A stretch of DNA of 45,104 nt from Morganella morganii (GTDB taxonomy: Bacteria; Pseudomonadota; Gammaproteobacteria; Enterobacterales; Enterobacteriaceae), in the NCBI RefSeq assembly GCF_003996855.1, contig NZ_NRQY01000001.1, positions 296,259 to 341,362 on the forward strand, read 5' to 3'. A program made the translations under genes and the position numbers. The stretch's first letter is position 1, and the number at the start of each line of letters is the position of its first letter. The notes under the pieces were generated by a model. That model was not told where the DNA came from. It searched no databases and saw nothing but the letters and a program-made list of their open reading frames with translations. This document shows positions 1-9,451 of this stretch, in pieces.

Positions 1-1
1 A

Positions 2-538
2 TTACCAGCAGCATTACTGGGTGTGGTATCAACCTCCGCCATGGCACTGGAATATCCGCTCGGACAGCCTGTTATCAAAAACGGCATGGAAATTCAGGGT
101 GTGTATCTGCAACCGATTACCATGGCGGTGGAAGGCAAACATGAGATGCACCACCTGGCGGCAGACAAATCAGATATCCACCTGGAAGCGGATATCCATG
201 CCGTTGAGGAAAACCCGAACGGTTTCGCGGAAGGGGACTGGATCCCGTATCTGAAAGTGGATTACAAAGTCACCAAACTGGATGAGCCGAAGAAAGCCCA
301 GTCCGGTACCTTTATGGCGATGGTTGTCAGTGACGGTCCGCACTACGGTGAAAACCTGAAACTGGATGGTTACGGTAAATACCGCGTCGAATACCGGATC
401 TCTCCGCCGAGCATGAATGACAATGTGGCATTCGGTCGTCATATTGATAAAGAAACCGGTGTTGCCCCGTGGTTTGAGCCGTTTGATGTCTCCTGGGACT
501 TCGAGTACGCCGGTACCGGTCGCAAAGGCAGTTACTGA
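2..538 (+). CDS. P19/FetP-type periplasmic iron-binding protein (5' partial)
   Basis: The reading frame is already open at the left edge, so the true start lies outside the window. The first visible residues (LPAALLGVVSTSAMA) are the end of a signal peptide, with cleavage likely before LEYPLG. The mature part has the features of the P19/Tpd family, which binds Cu/Fe in the periplasm and assists ferrous iron uptake: a Met/His-containing segment (MHHLAADKSDIHLEADIHA), the following GDWIPYL strand, and a late His in FGRHIDKETG. P19 proteins usually work beside an FTR1 permease, and here the FTR1 gene is two genes downstream. The first of five same-strand genes; a gap of about 85 bases precedes the next. 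Family assignment is firm; the exact metal is inferred from the family. Confidence 0.85.
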   Translation, partial: LPAALLGVVSTSAMALEYPLGQPVIKNGMEIQGVYLQPITMAVEGKHEMHHLAADKSDIHLEADIHAVEENPNGFAEGDWIPYLKVDYKVTKLDEPKKAQSGTFMAMVVSDGPHYGENLKLDGYGKYRVEYRISPPSMNDNVAFGRHIDKETGVAPWFEPFDVSWDFEYAGTGRKGSY

Positions 539-622
539 GTTTATTATTTAAGGAAAACAGCAGGCCGGTAACAGCGGTCTGCTGTCCGGACACCGGATGT
601 CACTATCCCGCTGAGGTTACTC

Positions 623-958
623 ATGAAATCCTTTGTTACAGCACTTTGTTTATCGGTGCTCTCCCTGATATCACTGCCCGCCGGTGCAGCAGAAAAATTC
701 ACTGTCGAACTGGAAATGAATAACGGCGAGCTGACACCGCCGGTACTGAAAGTGCCCGCGAAAACGCCGATCCGCATCAAAATCGCCAATACCGGTACAG
801 AACCGGTCGAATTTGAAAGCACCCAGCTGCGCAAAGAGAAAGTACTGGCGCCGGGAGCTTCTTCCGTGGTGGTGATTGCGCCGCTCAAACCCGGGAAATA
901 TACCTTTTTTGATGATTTTCACCTGTCGCATCCGGCCGGTGAAATCATCGCGGAATAA
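623..958 (+). CDS. Stand-alone periplasmic cupredoxin (EfeO N-terminal domain type)
   Basis: A 111-residue protein with a clear signal peptide (residues 1-22, ending AGA) followed by a single cupredoxin fold. The stretch FESTQLRKEKVLAPG and the ending KPGKYTFFDDFH closely resemble the N-terminal cupredoxin domain of E. coli EfeO. In classical EfeO this domain is fused to an M75 peptidase-like domain. Here it is a gene of its own, and the M75 part is encoded separately two genes downstream. Probable role: binding or oxidising Fe(II) in the periplasm before delivery to the FTR1 permease. The start is set by GAGG shortly before the ATG and by the signal peptide. Confidence 0.85.
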   Translation: MKSFVTALCLSVLSLISLPAGAAEKFTVELEMNNGELTPPVLKVPAKTPIRIKIANTGTEPVEFESTQLRKEKVLAPGASSVVVIAPLKPGKYTFFDDFHLSHPAGEIIAE

Positions 959-981
959 GTGTCAGTTCACAGGAATTAATT

Positions 982-1821
982 ATGGGACAGGTTCTTTTTG
1001 TCGTCTGGCGGGAAAGCTTTGAGGCTCTGCTGGTAGTCGGCATCATTTATGCGTGGATAAAACAGCATCCGGATGCTGCCGCAGGACGCCGTTATCTCTG
1101 GGGCGGAGTGGCACTCGGCGTCGCGTTATCACTGTTTCTTGCACTGCTTATCTATGGTGTGTTTAATGTGCTGGATGACAGCGGACAGACGTATTTTATG
1201 ATCGGTATGTCGCTGTTCGCGTCGGTATTGATTGTGCAGATGGTGTACTGGATGCAGCAGCACAGTGCATCACTGAAATCCGGAATTGAACAGGAAATGA
1301 ACGACAGTGCCCGGCAGCACTCCTGGTGGGGAGCACTGTTTATTGTCGCGATCGCGATAGCCCGTGAGGGCAGCGAAATTGTCGTGTTCCTCTCCGGTAT
1401 TGTGATGGGGCTGAATGCGGACACCATGTGGTCATTTACCGGGGAAGTCGTGGCCGGTATCGCCGTGGCGGCACTGACACTGTGGCTGTTTCTGTTCACC
1501 TACCGGAAAATTGCCTGGAAATGGTTTTTCCGTATCACCGGTATTGTGCTGCTGTTTCTGGCCTGTTCTCTGTTACTTAAGGGGACGGAAGAAATCGTCA
1601 ACCTGCTGACAGAGCATGATATCGAACTGAATGATTTTCTCATCTATCCGTTGTGGGATACCACTGACTGGCTGGATGACACCGGCACCACCAGCAGCTT
1701 CCTGGCCAGCCTGTTCGGTTACCGCGTACAGCCTGTCGGCCTGAGTGTAATTACCTTTGCGGCGTACTGGCTGGTCATTATTGCGCTGTTCTGCCGCAAA
1801 GGAAAAAAACATGCGGATTAA
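982..1821 (+). CDS. FTR1-family ferrous iron permease
   Basis: A 279-residue polytopic membrane protein with about seven hydrophobic segments. It carries both REXXE iron-binding motifs of the FTR1/EfeU family: RESFE at residues 10-14 in the first helix and REGSE at residues 128-132. These motifs bind iron during transport through the inner membrane. The ATG is preceded by AGGAATTA. The stop codon overlaps the start of the next gene, showing translational coupling. With the periplasmic P19, cupredoxin, M75 protein and peroxidase around it, this is the permease of an Efe-like ferrous iron importer. Confidence 0.93.
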   Translation: MGQVLFVVWRESFEALLVVGIIYAWIKQHPDAAAGRRYLWGGVALGVALSLFLALLIYGVFNVLDDSGQTYFMIGMSLFASVLIVQMVYWMQQHSASLKSGIEQEMNDSARQHSWWGALFIVAIAIAREGSEIVVFLSGIVMGLNADTMWSFTGEVVAGIAVAALTLWLFLFTYRKIAWKWFFRITGIVLLFLACSLLLKGTEEIVNLLTEHDIELNDFLIYPLWDTTDWLDDTGTTSSFLASLFGYRVQPVGLSVITFAAYWLVIIALFCRKGKKHAD

Positions 1822-2710
1822 CCGGACTGCTGTACTGATACTGACATCACTGCTGCTCAGTATGCCCGGGTATGCGGAGAAATACCGCGCCGGTAATCCG
1901 GATACCGGTAGTGATGTGGTGATCGCCAGGGGGGATATTCCGTCGCCGGAAAAATTCCGTCCGGTTGTGGCGGATTACATGGCGGTGATGGGGAAACAGA
2001 CGGCAGCGGCTGAGCATCAGCTGCTTCTGTTACAAAAAGCCCTGACCGCCGGGGATATGGCCGCCGCAAGGCAGGCCTATATTCAGGCGCATTATGATTA
2101 TGAAGTTATCCGTGCGGCAGTGGTGGTCTTCGGGCATGCCGACAGAGTGATTAATCCCCATGCCGGCTATTTTCTCAGCCGTGAGCAGGACCCGAAATTC
2201 ACCGGGTTTCACCGTATCGAATATGCGTTGTTTGCACAAAATGATCCCGCTGCCGCACAGGCCGCGACGGCAGATTTACTGCGCAATATTGCGGATCTGA
2301 AACAACGGATTGCCGTGGAAACCCTTCCGGCAGCGAAACTGGTGCAGTCAGCGGATGACAGTATTGAATTAATCCTCAGCACTAAACTGAGTGGTGATGA
2401 AAACCGCTACAGCCGCTCGGATTTATCAGATATTGCCGCGAATATTGAGGGCGCACGTCATATTGTCAGCGGGCTGGCACCGTTATTATCCGCCAAAACC
2501 AATGATACACTCAGAAAACAGTTCGCCGGACCGGATGCAGTAATGGCCCGCTACCGGGATACCCGGGGGCAGTATACAGTATATGAAAAACTGACACCGG
2601 AAGATAAACAACAGCTGTATGCCGATTTGACTCTGCTGGCGGAATCGCTGGCACAACTGCGTGCGGAACTGAAAATAGATGTGTATTACAAATACCGGAA
2701 TGAACCATGA
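1811..2710 (+). CDS. efeO: EfeO/EfeM-type M75 (imelysin-like) periplasmic protein
   Basis: About 299 residues, starting at the ATG at 1811, which overlaps the end of the permease gene and follows AAAGGA. An upstream in-frame start would put a non-secretory extension before the obvious signal peptide (MRINRTAVLILTSLLLSMPG). The mature protein is an M75 peptidase-like domain with the HXXE motif as HRIE at residues 134-137, the proposed metal site of the EfeO C-terminal domain. The N-terminal cupredoxin domain of E. coli EfeO is absent here but present as a separate gene. So this is the EfeM form, working with the permease and EfeB. The last codons overlap the EfeB start (ATGA). Confidence 0.9.
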   Translation: MRINRTAVLILTSLLLSMPGYAEKYRAGNPDTGSDVVIARGDIPSPEKFRPVVADYMAVMGKQTAAAEHQLLLLQKALTAGDMAAARQAYIQAHYDYEVIRAAVVVFGHADRVINPHAGYFLSREQDPKFTGFHRIEYALFAQNDPAAAQAATADLLRNIADLKQRIAVETLPAAKLVQSADDSIELILSTKLSGDENRYSRSDLSDIAANIEGARHIVSGLAPLLSAKTNDTLRKQFAGPDAVMARYRDTRGQYTVYEKLTPEDKQQLYADLTLLAESLAQLRAELKIDVYYKYRNEP

Positions 2711-3996
2711 AACACGGCAACGCCAATCTGACTGAGACAGAAGAATCTGTCAGTCTCAGTAAACGAAACACCCTTAAATGGCTGGGGGCAGGAAGTGTCC
2801 TGTTATCCGGCGGGTTACCGGCCTTTTCTGCCGCCGCTGCACCGGCAGCGTGTGATAACAGCGCCCGTCTGCGGGAAATTCCGTACCTCGGCAAACATCA
2901 GGCTGGGGTTATCACACCAGAGCAGAAAGAAGCGGTTTTCTTATCACTGAATCTGACGGTTAAAACACTGGATGAGATTGAAGCGGTTTTCCGGCGGCTG
3001 ACCGGCTGTATTGCGGAACTGACCCGTAACCGGCAGGCTGCAACGCCGGGGGATGACAGAATGCCGCCTGCTGAATCCGGTATTCTCGGTACGGCACTGA
3101 CGGCAGATGCACTGACGGTCACGGTCTCCCTCGGTCACTCTCTGTTTGATGAGCGTTTCGGTTTATCCCCTCTGAAACCGCAGAAATTTACGGCCATGAC
3201 TGCATTTCCGAATGACCGGCTTGATCCGGCCTGGTGCGGCGGGGATATCCTGCTGCAATTTTGTGCCACCAGCCGTGAGACGGTGATTTATGCATTACGT
3301 GAAGTATTGCGCCGTCTCTCCGGACGGGTAGCGCCGTTATGGAAAATTGACGGCTTTTTGCCCGCAAGAGATATAGAGTGCCGCACAACACCGGTTAATC
3401 TGTTTGGCTTTAAAGACGGCACCGGTAATGCAGACGCCGGTGATGATGCTCTGATGAATGATCTTGTCTGGATTACAAGTCAGGAACCCGCCTGGGCGGA
3501 AAACGGCAGTTATCAGGCAGTGCGCCTTATCCGCTTTGAACTGGAGTTCTGGGACCGGACACCGCTTGAGGATCAGGAAAATGATTTCGGCCGTCATAAA
3601 GCCAGCGGTGCGCCAATGGGAAAAACGGCTGAACATGACGATCCGGACTTTAAACAGGACCCGCACTGTGACCGGGTCTTGTTCGACTCTCACATGCGCC
3701 GCGCGGAACCCCGCTCCACGGAGAGACATGTTGCCAAACTGCGCCGCCGCAGTTACAGCTACTCACTGGGGCTGACCCCGTCAGGACAGCTGGATATGGG
3801 GCTGGTGTTTATCTCATTCCAGAAGGATTTGAAAAAAGGGTTTATTGATACACAAAAACGACTGAACGGCGAACCGCTCGAGCGTTACATCAAACCGTTC
3901 GGCGGGGGATATTATCTGGTGCTTCCGGGAATGACGTCTGAGAATAGTTACCTGGGTGAAACACTGATAGCAGCCGCGCGGGTACAACACGGATAA
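2707..3996 (+). CDS. efeB: EfeB-type deferrochelatase/peroxidase (Dyp family)
   Basis: A 429-residue Dyp-type haem peroxidase, similar in length to E. coli EfeB (423). It begins with a Tat-like export signal (residues 16-46), but the usual twin arginine is SKRNTLKWLG, i.e. Lys-Arg. The signature GFKDGTGN lies at residues 234-241 with the catalytic Asp237, and the proximal haem ligand is probably His329 in FDSHMRRAEPR. The C-terminal part (SYSLGLTPSGQLDMGLVF, GGGYYLVLPG) follows E. coli EfeB closely. It oxidises periplasmic Fe(II) or extracts iron from haem for the permease. Start overlaps the efeO stop by four bases, so this is the last gene of the operon. Confidence 0.93.
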   Translation: MKHGNANLTETEESVSLSKRNTLKWLGAGSVLLSGGLPAFSAAAAPAACDNSARLREIPYLGKHQAGVITPEQKEAVFLSLNLTVKTLDEIEAVFRRLTGCIAELTRNRQAATPGDDRMPPAESGILGTALTADALTVTVSLGHSLFDERFGLSPLKPQKFTAMTAFPNDRLDPAWCGGDILLQFCATSRETVIYALREVLRRLSGRVAPLWKIDGFLPARDIECRTTPVNLFGFKDGTGNADAGDDALMNDLVWITSQEPAWAENGSYQAVRLIRFELEFWDRTPLEDQENDFGRHKASGAPMGKTAEHDDPDFKQDPHCDRVLFDSHMRRAEPRSTERHVAKLRRRSYSYSLGLTPSGQLDMGLVFISFQKDLKKGFIDTQKRLNGEPLERYIKPFGGGYYLVLPGMTSENSYLGETLIAAARVQHG

Positions 3997-4018
3997 GAGG
4001 ATACCGGGTGGTATCCTC
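3997..4018. terminator. Bidirectional terminator between efeB and the SDR gene
   Basis: A perfect 9-bp inverted repeat (GAGGATACC / GGTATCCTC) with a GGGT loop begins right after the efeB stop. It is followed within ten bases by a short T-run on the plus strand. It separates two convergent genes, so it can serve both. Confidence 0.6.
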
Positions 4019-4032
4019 ACCAGGACTGTTTT

Positions 4033-4788
4033 TCAGAGCAGTGCTTCCGGGGATTCCGGTAAAATCTGGCCGCCATCAATAATGATGGTCTGGCCGGTAA
4101 TGTATTTAGCTTCATCAGAGGCAAGGAACGCCGCTGCATAACCGATATCTTCCGGTTCGCCGAGGGTGTGCGCCGGAATAGTGGCGCGCATCTGCTCCAG
4201 ATACGTTTCACCCTGAGCCTTCAGTCCCTCCGTCAGAATATTGCCCGGCTGAACTGCGTTAATGGTGATCCCGAGACGGGCATATTCCAGAGCAGCGCTG
4301 CGCATAAAACCGAGTTGAGCTGCTTTGCTTGCACCGTAATGGCTCCAGCCAGGAAAACCGGTGACGGGGCCGGTAATTGAAGATGTAATCACGATCCGGC
4401 CGTATTTCTGTTCCTCCATCACGCCCAGTGCTGCCTGAACCAGGAAAAACATTCCCTTCACATTCACTTTCTGCATGGTATCCCAGGCCTGCTCTGTCAT
4501 GGATTTGATGGTGCATTGCGGGAAAATACCGGTATTTGAGCAGAGGATATCCAGACGACCATACTTTTCTCTGACTTCACTGACAACAGCACGGCACTGA
4601 GACTGAGAGGTCACGTCAAGCGCAATGAAGTCGGTACCCAGCTCCGCAGCGGTCGCGTGGCCGGTTTTTTCATCAATATCGGCAATAACAATGGTGGCAC
4701 CGTCTTTTTTCAGGGCGGTTACGATGCCGCGGCCAATCCCTTTGGCACCGCCGGAAACTACCGCGATTTTACCTGTCAAGTCGAACAT
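4033..4788 (-). CDS. ucpA: UcpA-like short-chain dehydrogenase/reductase
   Basis: A 251-residue SDR, convergent with the efe operon. The start MFDLTGK is chosen because AGGAG lies seven bases upstream; the upstream ATGs are too close to it or before it. The Rossmann glycine motif is GGAKGIG (about residues 13-19). The NNAG motif is changed to SNTG. The catalytic Ser-Tyr-Lys are visible in ITSSITG and SHYGASK. The C-terminus FLASDEAKYITGQ and ILPESPEALL resemble E. coli UcpA (ITG... LPETV). Substrate unknown. An SDR is certain; the ucpA name rests on overall resemblance. Confidence 0.75.
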   Translation of the reverse strand: MFDLTGKIAVVSGGAKGIGRGIVTALKKDGATIVIADIDEKTGHATAAELGTDFIALDVTSQSQCRAVVSEVREKYGRLDILCSNTGIFPQCTIKSMTEQAWDTMQKVNVKGMFFLVQAALGVMEEQKYGRIVITSSITGPVTGFPGWSHYGASKAAQLGFMRSAALEYARLGITINAVQPGNILTEGLKAQGETYLEQMRATIPAHTLGEPEDIGYAAAFLASDEAKYITGQTIIIDGGQILPESPEALL

Positions 4789-5380
4789 ATGCATTCTCCT
4801 GTTTACCGGGGTTAACACTTCAGTCGTAAATCATTACAGCACGGCTGTCCCGGAATGCAATGGTAAAGCTGCTGCGATTGATGAAGTATGAAGACTGTCA
4901 CACAGGTTAGTATCTGTCACGTGAGTAGCGGGTTGTAACAGATAATTGTGCCGGCGTGGCAGAAAACCATTGTTATGACTGAATCGATTTTAGCAAAATA
5001 ATATTTTCTCCCGTTTCAATGCAGTCCGGTAATGGATTTACTTCAGCGTCTGGTCATTATTGCAGTAGCCGTAAAATCCAAATTAATTTAATTTTCAGGA
5101 TAAAAAACTGTGTAAGATATGATGGTTGGCTTATGTTGATATTAGTAACTATACCCACAACTAAAAACCGGCTATTCCCGGCCGTGAAGAAATAAAAATC
5201 AAAAAATCAGGTTATAAAAAAATATAAATATATCGTTTTTTGATTATTAAATAAGGTATTCATAGAATTATTTATTTATGTTGTTTAATTCCTGTTTAAA
5301 AATGACAGTAAATAAAATTGTCACAAATTAAATATATATTTAATTAATGGTGCGGCTGAAAAAAGCACAGATTCAGGCTA

Positions 5381-5403
5381 AAAAAACAGCCGTTTAGCTG
5401 TTT
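5381..5403 (-). terminator. Possible orphan intrinsic terminator (minus strand)
   Basis: AAACAGC and GCTGTTT form a 7-bp stem around a six-base loop. On the minus strand the stem is followed by T residues. No annotated minus-strand gene feeds into it, so it may end an unannotated small RNA or be chance in AT-rich DNA. Confidence 0.3.
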
Positions 5404-5661
5404 CCTAAAGTGAACAGTTTTTTGGGGTATCGGGCAAAAAAACGTTACGATTTATGTCATGCAAATGTAACATCCCCGCTTCAAATGGGAATCATTAACA
5501 TATAAACAAATTATTTGGCGATTTTTTATCCGGATTTAGCCCGCGGAAGAACCTGGTTATAATCCGTACAGATGGGGCGGGCATGTTACGCTTCATTGGA
5601 AATCAGGATTGTTATGGGTAAAAAACAGACAAATAGATATTAAACAATGATATATGTACTT

Positions 5662-5683
5662 TTAGGTGATTTATATCACAGTG
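5662..5683 (+). promoter_or_regulatory. CRP-type binding site
   Basis: GTGA at 5666-5669 and TCAC at 5676-5679 are separated by six bases (TTTATA), which is the spacing and core of the CRP consensus. It is about 435 bases before tdcB, on the same strand as a long leader. The E. coli tdc operon is CRP dependent, so control of tdcBC is the natural inference, through a transcript with a long 5' leader. Confidence 0.6.
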
Positions 5684-6117
5684 TATTTTCAGGATTGTTA
5701 AAAAAATCAGGATATTTTGCTGTAAGATGGGACCTTGGTAAGATTAATTTTTGTCAAAATACACGGTGTTTTTTACGTAGCGGGATCATTCATACGTCTT
5801 TTTACGCAGTGTTTTCTTCACAAAGCGGTAACCGCACTAACAAAAAACGGGAAACGTATCATAACGTATAACCCAATATTAATTTAATTGCGCATTTTTA
5901 ACAAAACAATAACATTAAGTCATTTTTATTTAACTTGAAATGAAATATAAAACATTAAAAAAGACAGAAAACTGAAAGAAATTTGGATTGGATCACACGT
6001 TGAGAAAGTTTTTCGGGAATATTTTAAAAATATGATTTGAAATACAGTTGTTTTTAAATTTATCGGTATAGTTAGACTCAATTTTAATATATATAAAAAG
6101 ATAGGACGAGGTTTGTC

Positions 6118-7104
6118 ATGATTACATACGATCTTCCGGTAACCATTAAAGATATCATTGATGCACAAAAAACCATCAGAGGACATGTCTATAAAACAGG
6201 TATGCCGAAGTCCAACTATTTAAGTGAAAAGTGCAACGGCACAATCCACTTAAAATTTGAGAACATGCAGCGTACAGGTTCATTTAAACTCCGTGGTGCA
6301 TTTAACAAGTTAAGTTCGCTGACACCAGAAGAAAGAGCACAGGGCATTGTTGCCTGCTCAGCCGGTAACCATGCTCAGGGTGTTTCTTTATCCTGCGCTA
6401 TGTTAGGTATCAACGGCAAAGTTGTTATGCCTACCGGAGCACCAAAATCCAAAATTGCAGCAACTTCTGATTACTCTGCGGAAGTTATTCTGCACGGTAA
6501 TAACTTCAACGATACTATTGCTAAAGCAAGAGAGGTCATTGAGCAGGAAGGCCGTATCTTTATCCCGCCATACGATGATGAAAAAGTGATTGCAGGCCAG
6601 GGCACTATCGGTCTGGAAATCCTCGAAGATCTGTATGATGTCGATAACGTTATCGTTCCAATCGGCGGCGGCGGTCTGATTGCCGGTGTTGCTATTGCTC
6701 TGAAATCCATCAACCCGACTATTAATGTGATCGGTGTCCAATCTGAAAACGTTCATGGTATGGAAGCATCATACCGTGCTGGTAAAATCACGACCCATCG
6801 TGATGCCGGTACTGTGGCAGATGGTTGTGATGTTTCGACTCCGGGCAGTATCACGTATGACATCGTGAAAGAGCTGGTTACAGACATCATTCTGGTAACA
6901 GAAGAAGAAATCCGCGAAAGCATGATTGCGTTAATTCAGCGCAACAAAGTAGTGACCGAAGGTGCCGGTGCGCTGGCGTCTGCTGCGATTCTGAGCGGAA
7001 AACTGAAAAAATATATCGAACACAAGAAGACAGTCAGCATCATTTCCGGCGGGAACATTGACCTGACTCGTATCTCTGAAATTATTGGTACCCACGAAAA
7101 ATAA
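6118..7104 (+). CDS. tdcB: Catabolic threonine dehydratase TdcB
   Basis: A 328-residue fold-type II PLP enzyme, almost collinear with E. coli TdcB (329). It converts threonine to 2-oxobutyrate and ammonia (serine to pyruvate) in anaerobic amino-acid breakdown. The PLP lysine is Lys57 in GSFKLRG, the phosphate loop is GGGGLIAG near residue 182, and SGGNIDL near the C-terminus completes the PLP site. It lacks the C-terminal ACT-like regulatory domain of biosynthetic IlvA, which identifies the catabolic form. AGGACGAGG precedes the ATG. The threonine transporter follows 32 bases later on the same strand. Confidence 0.95.
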   Translation: MITYDLPVTIKDIIDAQKTIRGHVYKTGMPKSNYLSEKCNGTIHLKFENMQRTGSFKLRGAFNKLSSLTPEERAQGIVACSAGNHAQGVSLSCAMLGINGKVVMPTGAPKSKIAATSDYSAEVILHGNNFNDTIAKAREVIEQEGRIFIPPYDDEKVIAGQGTIGLEILEDLYDVDNVIVPIGGGGLIAGVAIALKSINPTINVIGVQSENVHGMEASYRAGKITTHRDAGTVADGCDVSTPGSITYDIVKELVTDIILVTEEEIRESMIALIQRNKVVTEGAGALASAAILSGKLKKYIEHKKTVSIISGGNIDLTRISEIIGTHEK

Positions 7105-7136
7105 TATTTGCATAGTCTTTTAAAAGGAAAAGCAAC

Positions 7137-8465
7137 ATGAGTACTGACAAAACCCAGATTCCGGCTGAGTACAAAAGCTGGCGTAAATCGGACACGACCT
7201 GGACACTCGGTCTGTTCGGTACTGCTATAGGTGCAGGGGTACTATTCTTCCCGATTCGTGCCGGTTACGGTGGTTTGATCCCGATCCTGATCATGCTGGT
7301 TCTGGCATATCCGATTGCGTTCTTATGTCACCGTGCATTAGCCCGTTTATGCCTGTCAGGCAGCAATCCGTCAGGCGATATCACAGAAACCGTTGAAGAG
7401 CACTTTGGTAAAAGCGGTGGTGTTGTTATCACTTTCCTGTACTTCTTCGCAATCTGTCCGCTTCTGTGGATCTATGGCGTAACCATCACCAATACCTTCA
7501 TGGCATTCTGGGAACAGCAGCTGGGTCTGATGCCGCTGAACCGTGGTGTGGTTGCTCTGGCTCTGTTGTTAGCAATGGCTATCATTATTTACTTCGGTAA
7601 AGATCTGATGGTCCGCGTAATGAGCTACCTGGTATTCCCGTTCATTGCCAGCCTGGTGCTGTTATCTCTGGCTCTGATCCCTTACTGGAACACTGCCGTA
7701 TTTGACAATGTGAACGCAGATAGTTTTGAACTGTTTGGCCACAGCGGTATCTTGGTAACAGTATGGCTGGGTATTTCTATCATGGTGTTCTCTTTCAACT
7801 TCTCACCAATCGTATCTTCTTTCGTGGTATCAAAACGTGAAGAGTACGAAGCGGCGTGCGGTAAGGATTTCACTGAGCAGAAAGTTAACAAAATCATCTC
7901 CCGTGCAAGTTTACTGATGGTGGGTGTGGTTATGTTCTTCGCATTCAGCTGCCTGTTCGCGCTGTCTCCGGCTAACATGGCTGAAGCGAAAGAGATGAAC
8001 GTTCCTGTTCTGACTTACCTGGCCTACCACTTCAACAACGTTGGCGGTGCTAACGGTACTCTGGCGACTATCCTGGTTTGGGCCGCACCAATCATCGCAC
8101 TGGTTGCAATCTTCAAATCTTTCTTCGGTCACTACCTGGGTACTCTGGAAGGTATGAACGGTCTGTTACTGAAATTTGCTTTCGGTGGCGACAAAAACAA
8201 GGTCAGCGTTGGTAAACTGAACCTGATCTCCATGGTCTTCATCATGGGTTCTACCTGGTTTATCGCTTATCTCGACCCGAATATCCTGGATCTGATTGAA
8301 GCAATGGGTGCACCAATCATCGCATCTCTGCTGTGCTTACTGCCAATGTATGCTGTTAACCGCGTACCGGCTCTGAGCAAATACAAAGGTCAGGCATCTA
8401 ACTACTTCGTTACCATCATCGGTCTGCTGACCATCGGTAACATCGTATTCAAACTGGTCATGTAG
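7137..8465 (+). CDS. tdcC: Threonine/serine transporter TdcC
   Basis: A 442-residue polytopic membrane protein of the hydroxy/aromatic amino-acid permease (SdaC/TdcC) family; E. coli TdcC is 443. About eleven hydrophobic segments are visible. The N-terminal region with the helix-breaking [19 protein letters not shown] is typical of the family. It imports threonine and serine with protons, supplying TdcB. AAAGGAAAAGCAAC precedes the ATG. It is the last gene before a strong terminator, so the operon here is tdcBC only; the kinase and lyase genes tdcDE are not downstream. Confidence 0.95.
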   Translation: MSTDKTQIPAEYKSWRKSDTTWTLGLFGTAIGAGVLFFPIRAGYGGLIPILIMLVLAYPIAFLCHRALARLCLSGSNPSGDITETVEEHFGKSGGVVITFLYFFAICPLLWIYGVTITNTFMAFWEQQLGLMPLNRGVVALALLLAMAIIIYFGKDLMVRVMSYLVFPFIASLVLLSLALIPYWNTAVFDNVNADSFELFGHSGILVTVWLGISIMVFSFNFSPIVSSFVVSKREEYEAACGKDFTEQKVNKIISRASLLMVGVVMFFAFSCLFALSPANMAEAKEMNVPVLTYLAYHFNNVGGANGTLATILVWAAPIIALVAIFKSFFGHYLGTLEGMNGLLLKFAFGGDKNKVSVGKLNLISMVFIMGSTWFIAYLDPNILDLIEAMGAPIIASLLCLLPMYAVNRVPALSKYKGQASNYFVTIIGLLTIGNIVFKLVM

Positions 8466-8487
8466 TCTTACTGACAGTTAATGACTG

Positions 8488-8523
8488 AAAACCCGCACTC
8501 ACCGGAGTGCGGGTTTTTTTTTG
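8488..8523 (+). terminator. Intrinsic terminator of tdcBC
   Basis: A perfect stem (CCCGCACTC / GAGTGCGGG, loop ACCG) is flanked by A residues upstream and nine T residues downstream. It starts about 25 bases after the tdcC stop. Confidence 0.93.
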
Positions 8524-8612
8524 CGGTGCCGCCACTCACCCGTACCCGGAACCAAATTCATGCTAAGGTAAATAAATCATCCGGATAATAAATGGAATAA
8601 ACAGGAGCCTAT

Positions 8613-9233
8613 ATGAATGTTATTGATGCAGTGCGCCAGCGCAGGGCAACCAAGAAGTTTGATCCTGATTTTGTGATCCCGCTTAATGAGAAAAAAGCGC
8701 TGCTGTCACTGGCGATGGAAAATGCACCGAGTGCCTTCAATCTTCAGCACTGGCGTCCGCTGCTGGCGGAAGATCCGGCGCAACGCCGTAATATCCGCAA
8801 AGTGGGCTGGGATCAGCCGCAGATGACGGATGCCTCCATGCTGGTAATTTTGTGTGGTGATGTGGCGGCCTGGAGCTCCCGCACCCGTGAAATCTGGCAT
8901 GATGCCGATCCGCTGGTACGCGATTTTATGGTTGGTGCGGTTGATAACTACTATCGCGGAAAACCGGAAACCCAGCGTGATGAAATCATGCGCAGTGCCG
9001 GTATTTTTGCCCAGACACTGATGCTGCTGGCGAAAGCACAGGGATATGACAGCTGCCCGATGGATGGTTTTGATTTTAATGCAGTGGCTGAAGTTATTGA
9101 TCTGCCTGAGAACTATGAAATCTGCCTGATGGTGGCAATTGGTAAATCCGCAGGTGAACCCTATCCGCGTATCGGCAAACTGCCTTTTGACCAGCTGGTC
9201 AGTATCGACCGTTTTCATCCGGATGTGCCGTAA
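8613..9233 (+). CDS. Nitroreductase-family protein
   Basis: A 206-residue FMN-dependent nitroreductase-fold protein. The N-terminus (MNVIDAVRQRRATKKFD) carries the RRxxxxFD pattern that contacts FMN phosphate. APSAFNLQHW matches the conserved PSxxNxQPW segment that contacts the flavin. The C-terminal half has the GYDSCPMDGFD and VAIGKSAGEPYPR segments of the family. Such enzymes reduce nitroaromatics, quinones or flavins with NAD(P)H. The exact substrate cannot be read from sequence. AGGAG lies eight bases before the ATG. It is a single-gene unit between two terminators. Confidence 0.88.
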   Translation: MNVIDAVRQRRATKKFDPDFVIPLNEKKALLSLAMENAPSAFNLQHWRPLLAEDPAQRRNIRKVGWDQPQMTDASMLVILCGDVAAWSSRTREIWHDADPLVRDFMVGAVDNYYRGKPETQRDEIMRSAGIFAQTLMLLAKAQGYDSCPMDGFDFNAVAEVIDLPENYEICLMVAIGKSAGEPYPRIGKLPFDQLVSIDRFHPDVP

Positions 9234-9252
9234 TATTATCTGACCGCCACCG

Positions 9253-9284
9253 GCTGCCATCATCCGGGGGCAGCTTTCTTTTTA
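9253..9284 (+). terminator. Intrinsic terminator of the nitroreductase gene
   Basis: GCTGCC pairs with GGCAGC across a ten-base loop and is followed by TTTCTTTTT. It begins about 20 bases after the stop. Confidence 0.75.
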
Positions 9285-9451
9285 CGCTCTCCGTTTCTGT
9301 TGAATCATCACTGAAATCAATTTTTAACCGCAAGATATTTTTATAATATTCAGCTTGTTACTGAAAAAATATCATTTTTATTAAATAACGGTTTAACCTG
9401 GGCTTGTATAATTTACGGCAAATTTATTGAAAATTCAGAAAGGAGTTCTGT

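Larger units (their letters stand above)
4789..6117. other. Long AT-rich intergenic region upstream of tdcB
   Basis: About 1.3 kb with no convincing gene. It is much richer in A+T than its surroundings. It holds a strong CRP-type dyad (5662-5683), a hairpin with a T-run on the minus strand (5381-5403) and many A/T tracts of the kind bound by IHF or H-NS. A 74-codon frame at 5647-5871 overlaps the CRP site, has no ribosome site and an odd composition, and is not believed. In E. coli the tdc promoter needs CRP, IHF and anaerobiosis, so a long regulatory leader fits. No tdcA or tdcR is visible. Confidence 0.6.

Noticed and set aside
5647..5871. A 74-codon open frame in the AT-rich region before tdcB
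   Set aside because: No ribosome site, overlaps the CRP-type dyad, and composition is that of AT-rich non-coding DNA.
8706..9263. A 185-codon minus-strand frame
   Set aside because: Antisense to the nitroreductase gene, no recognisable motif and no ribosome site.
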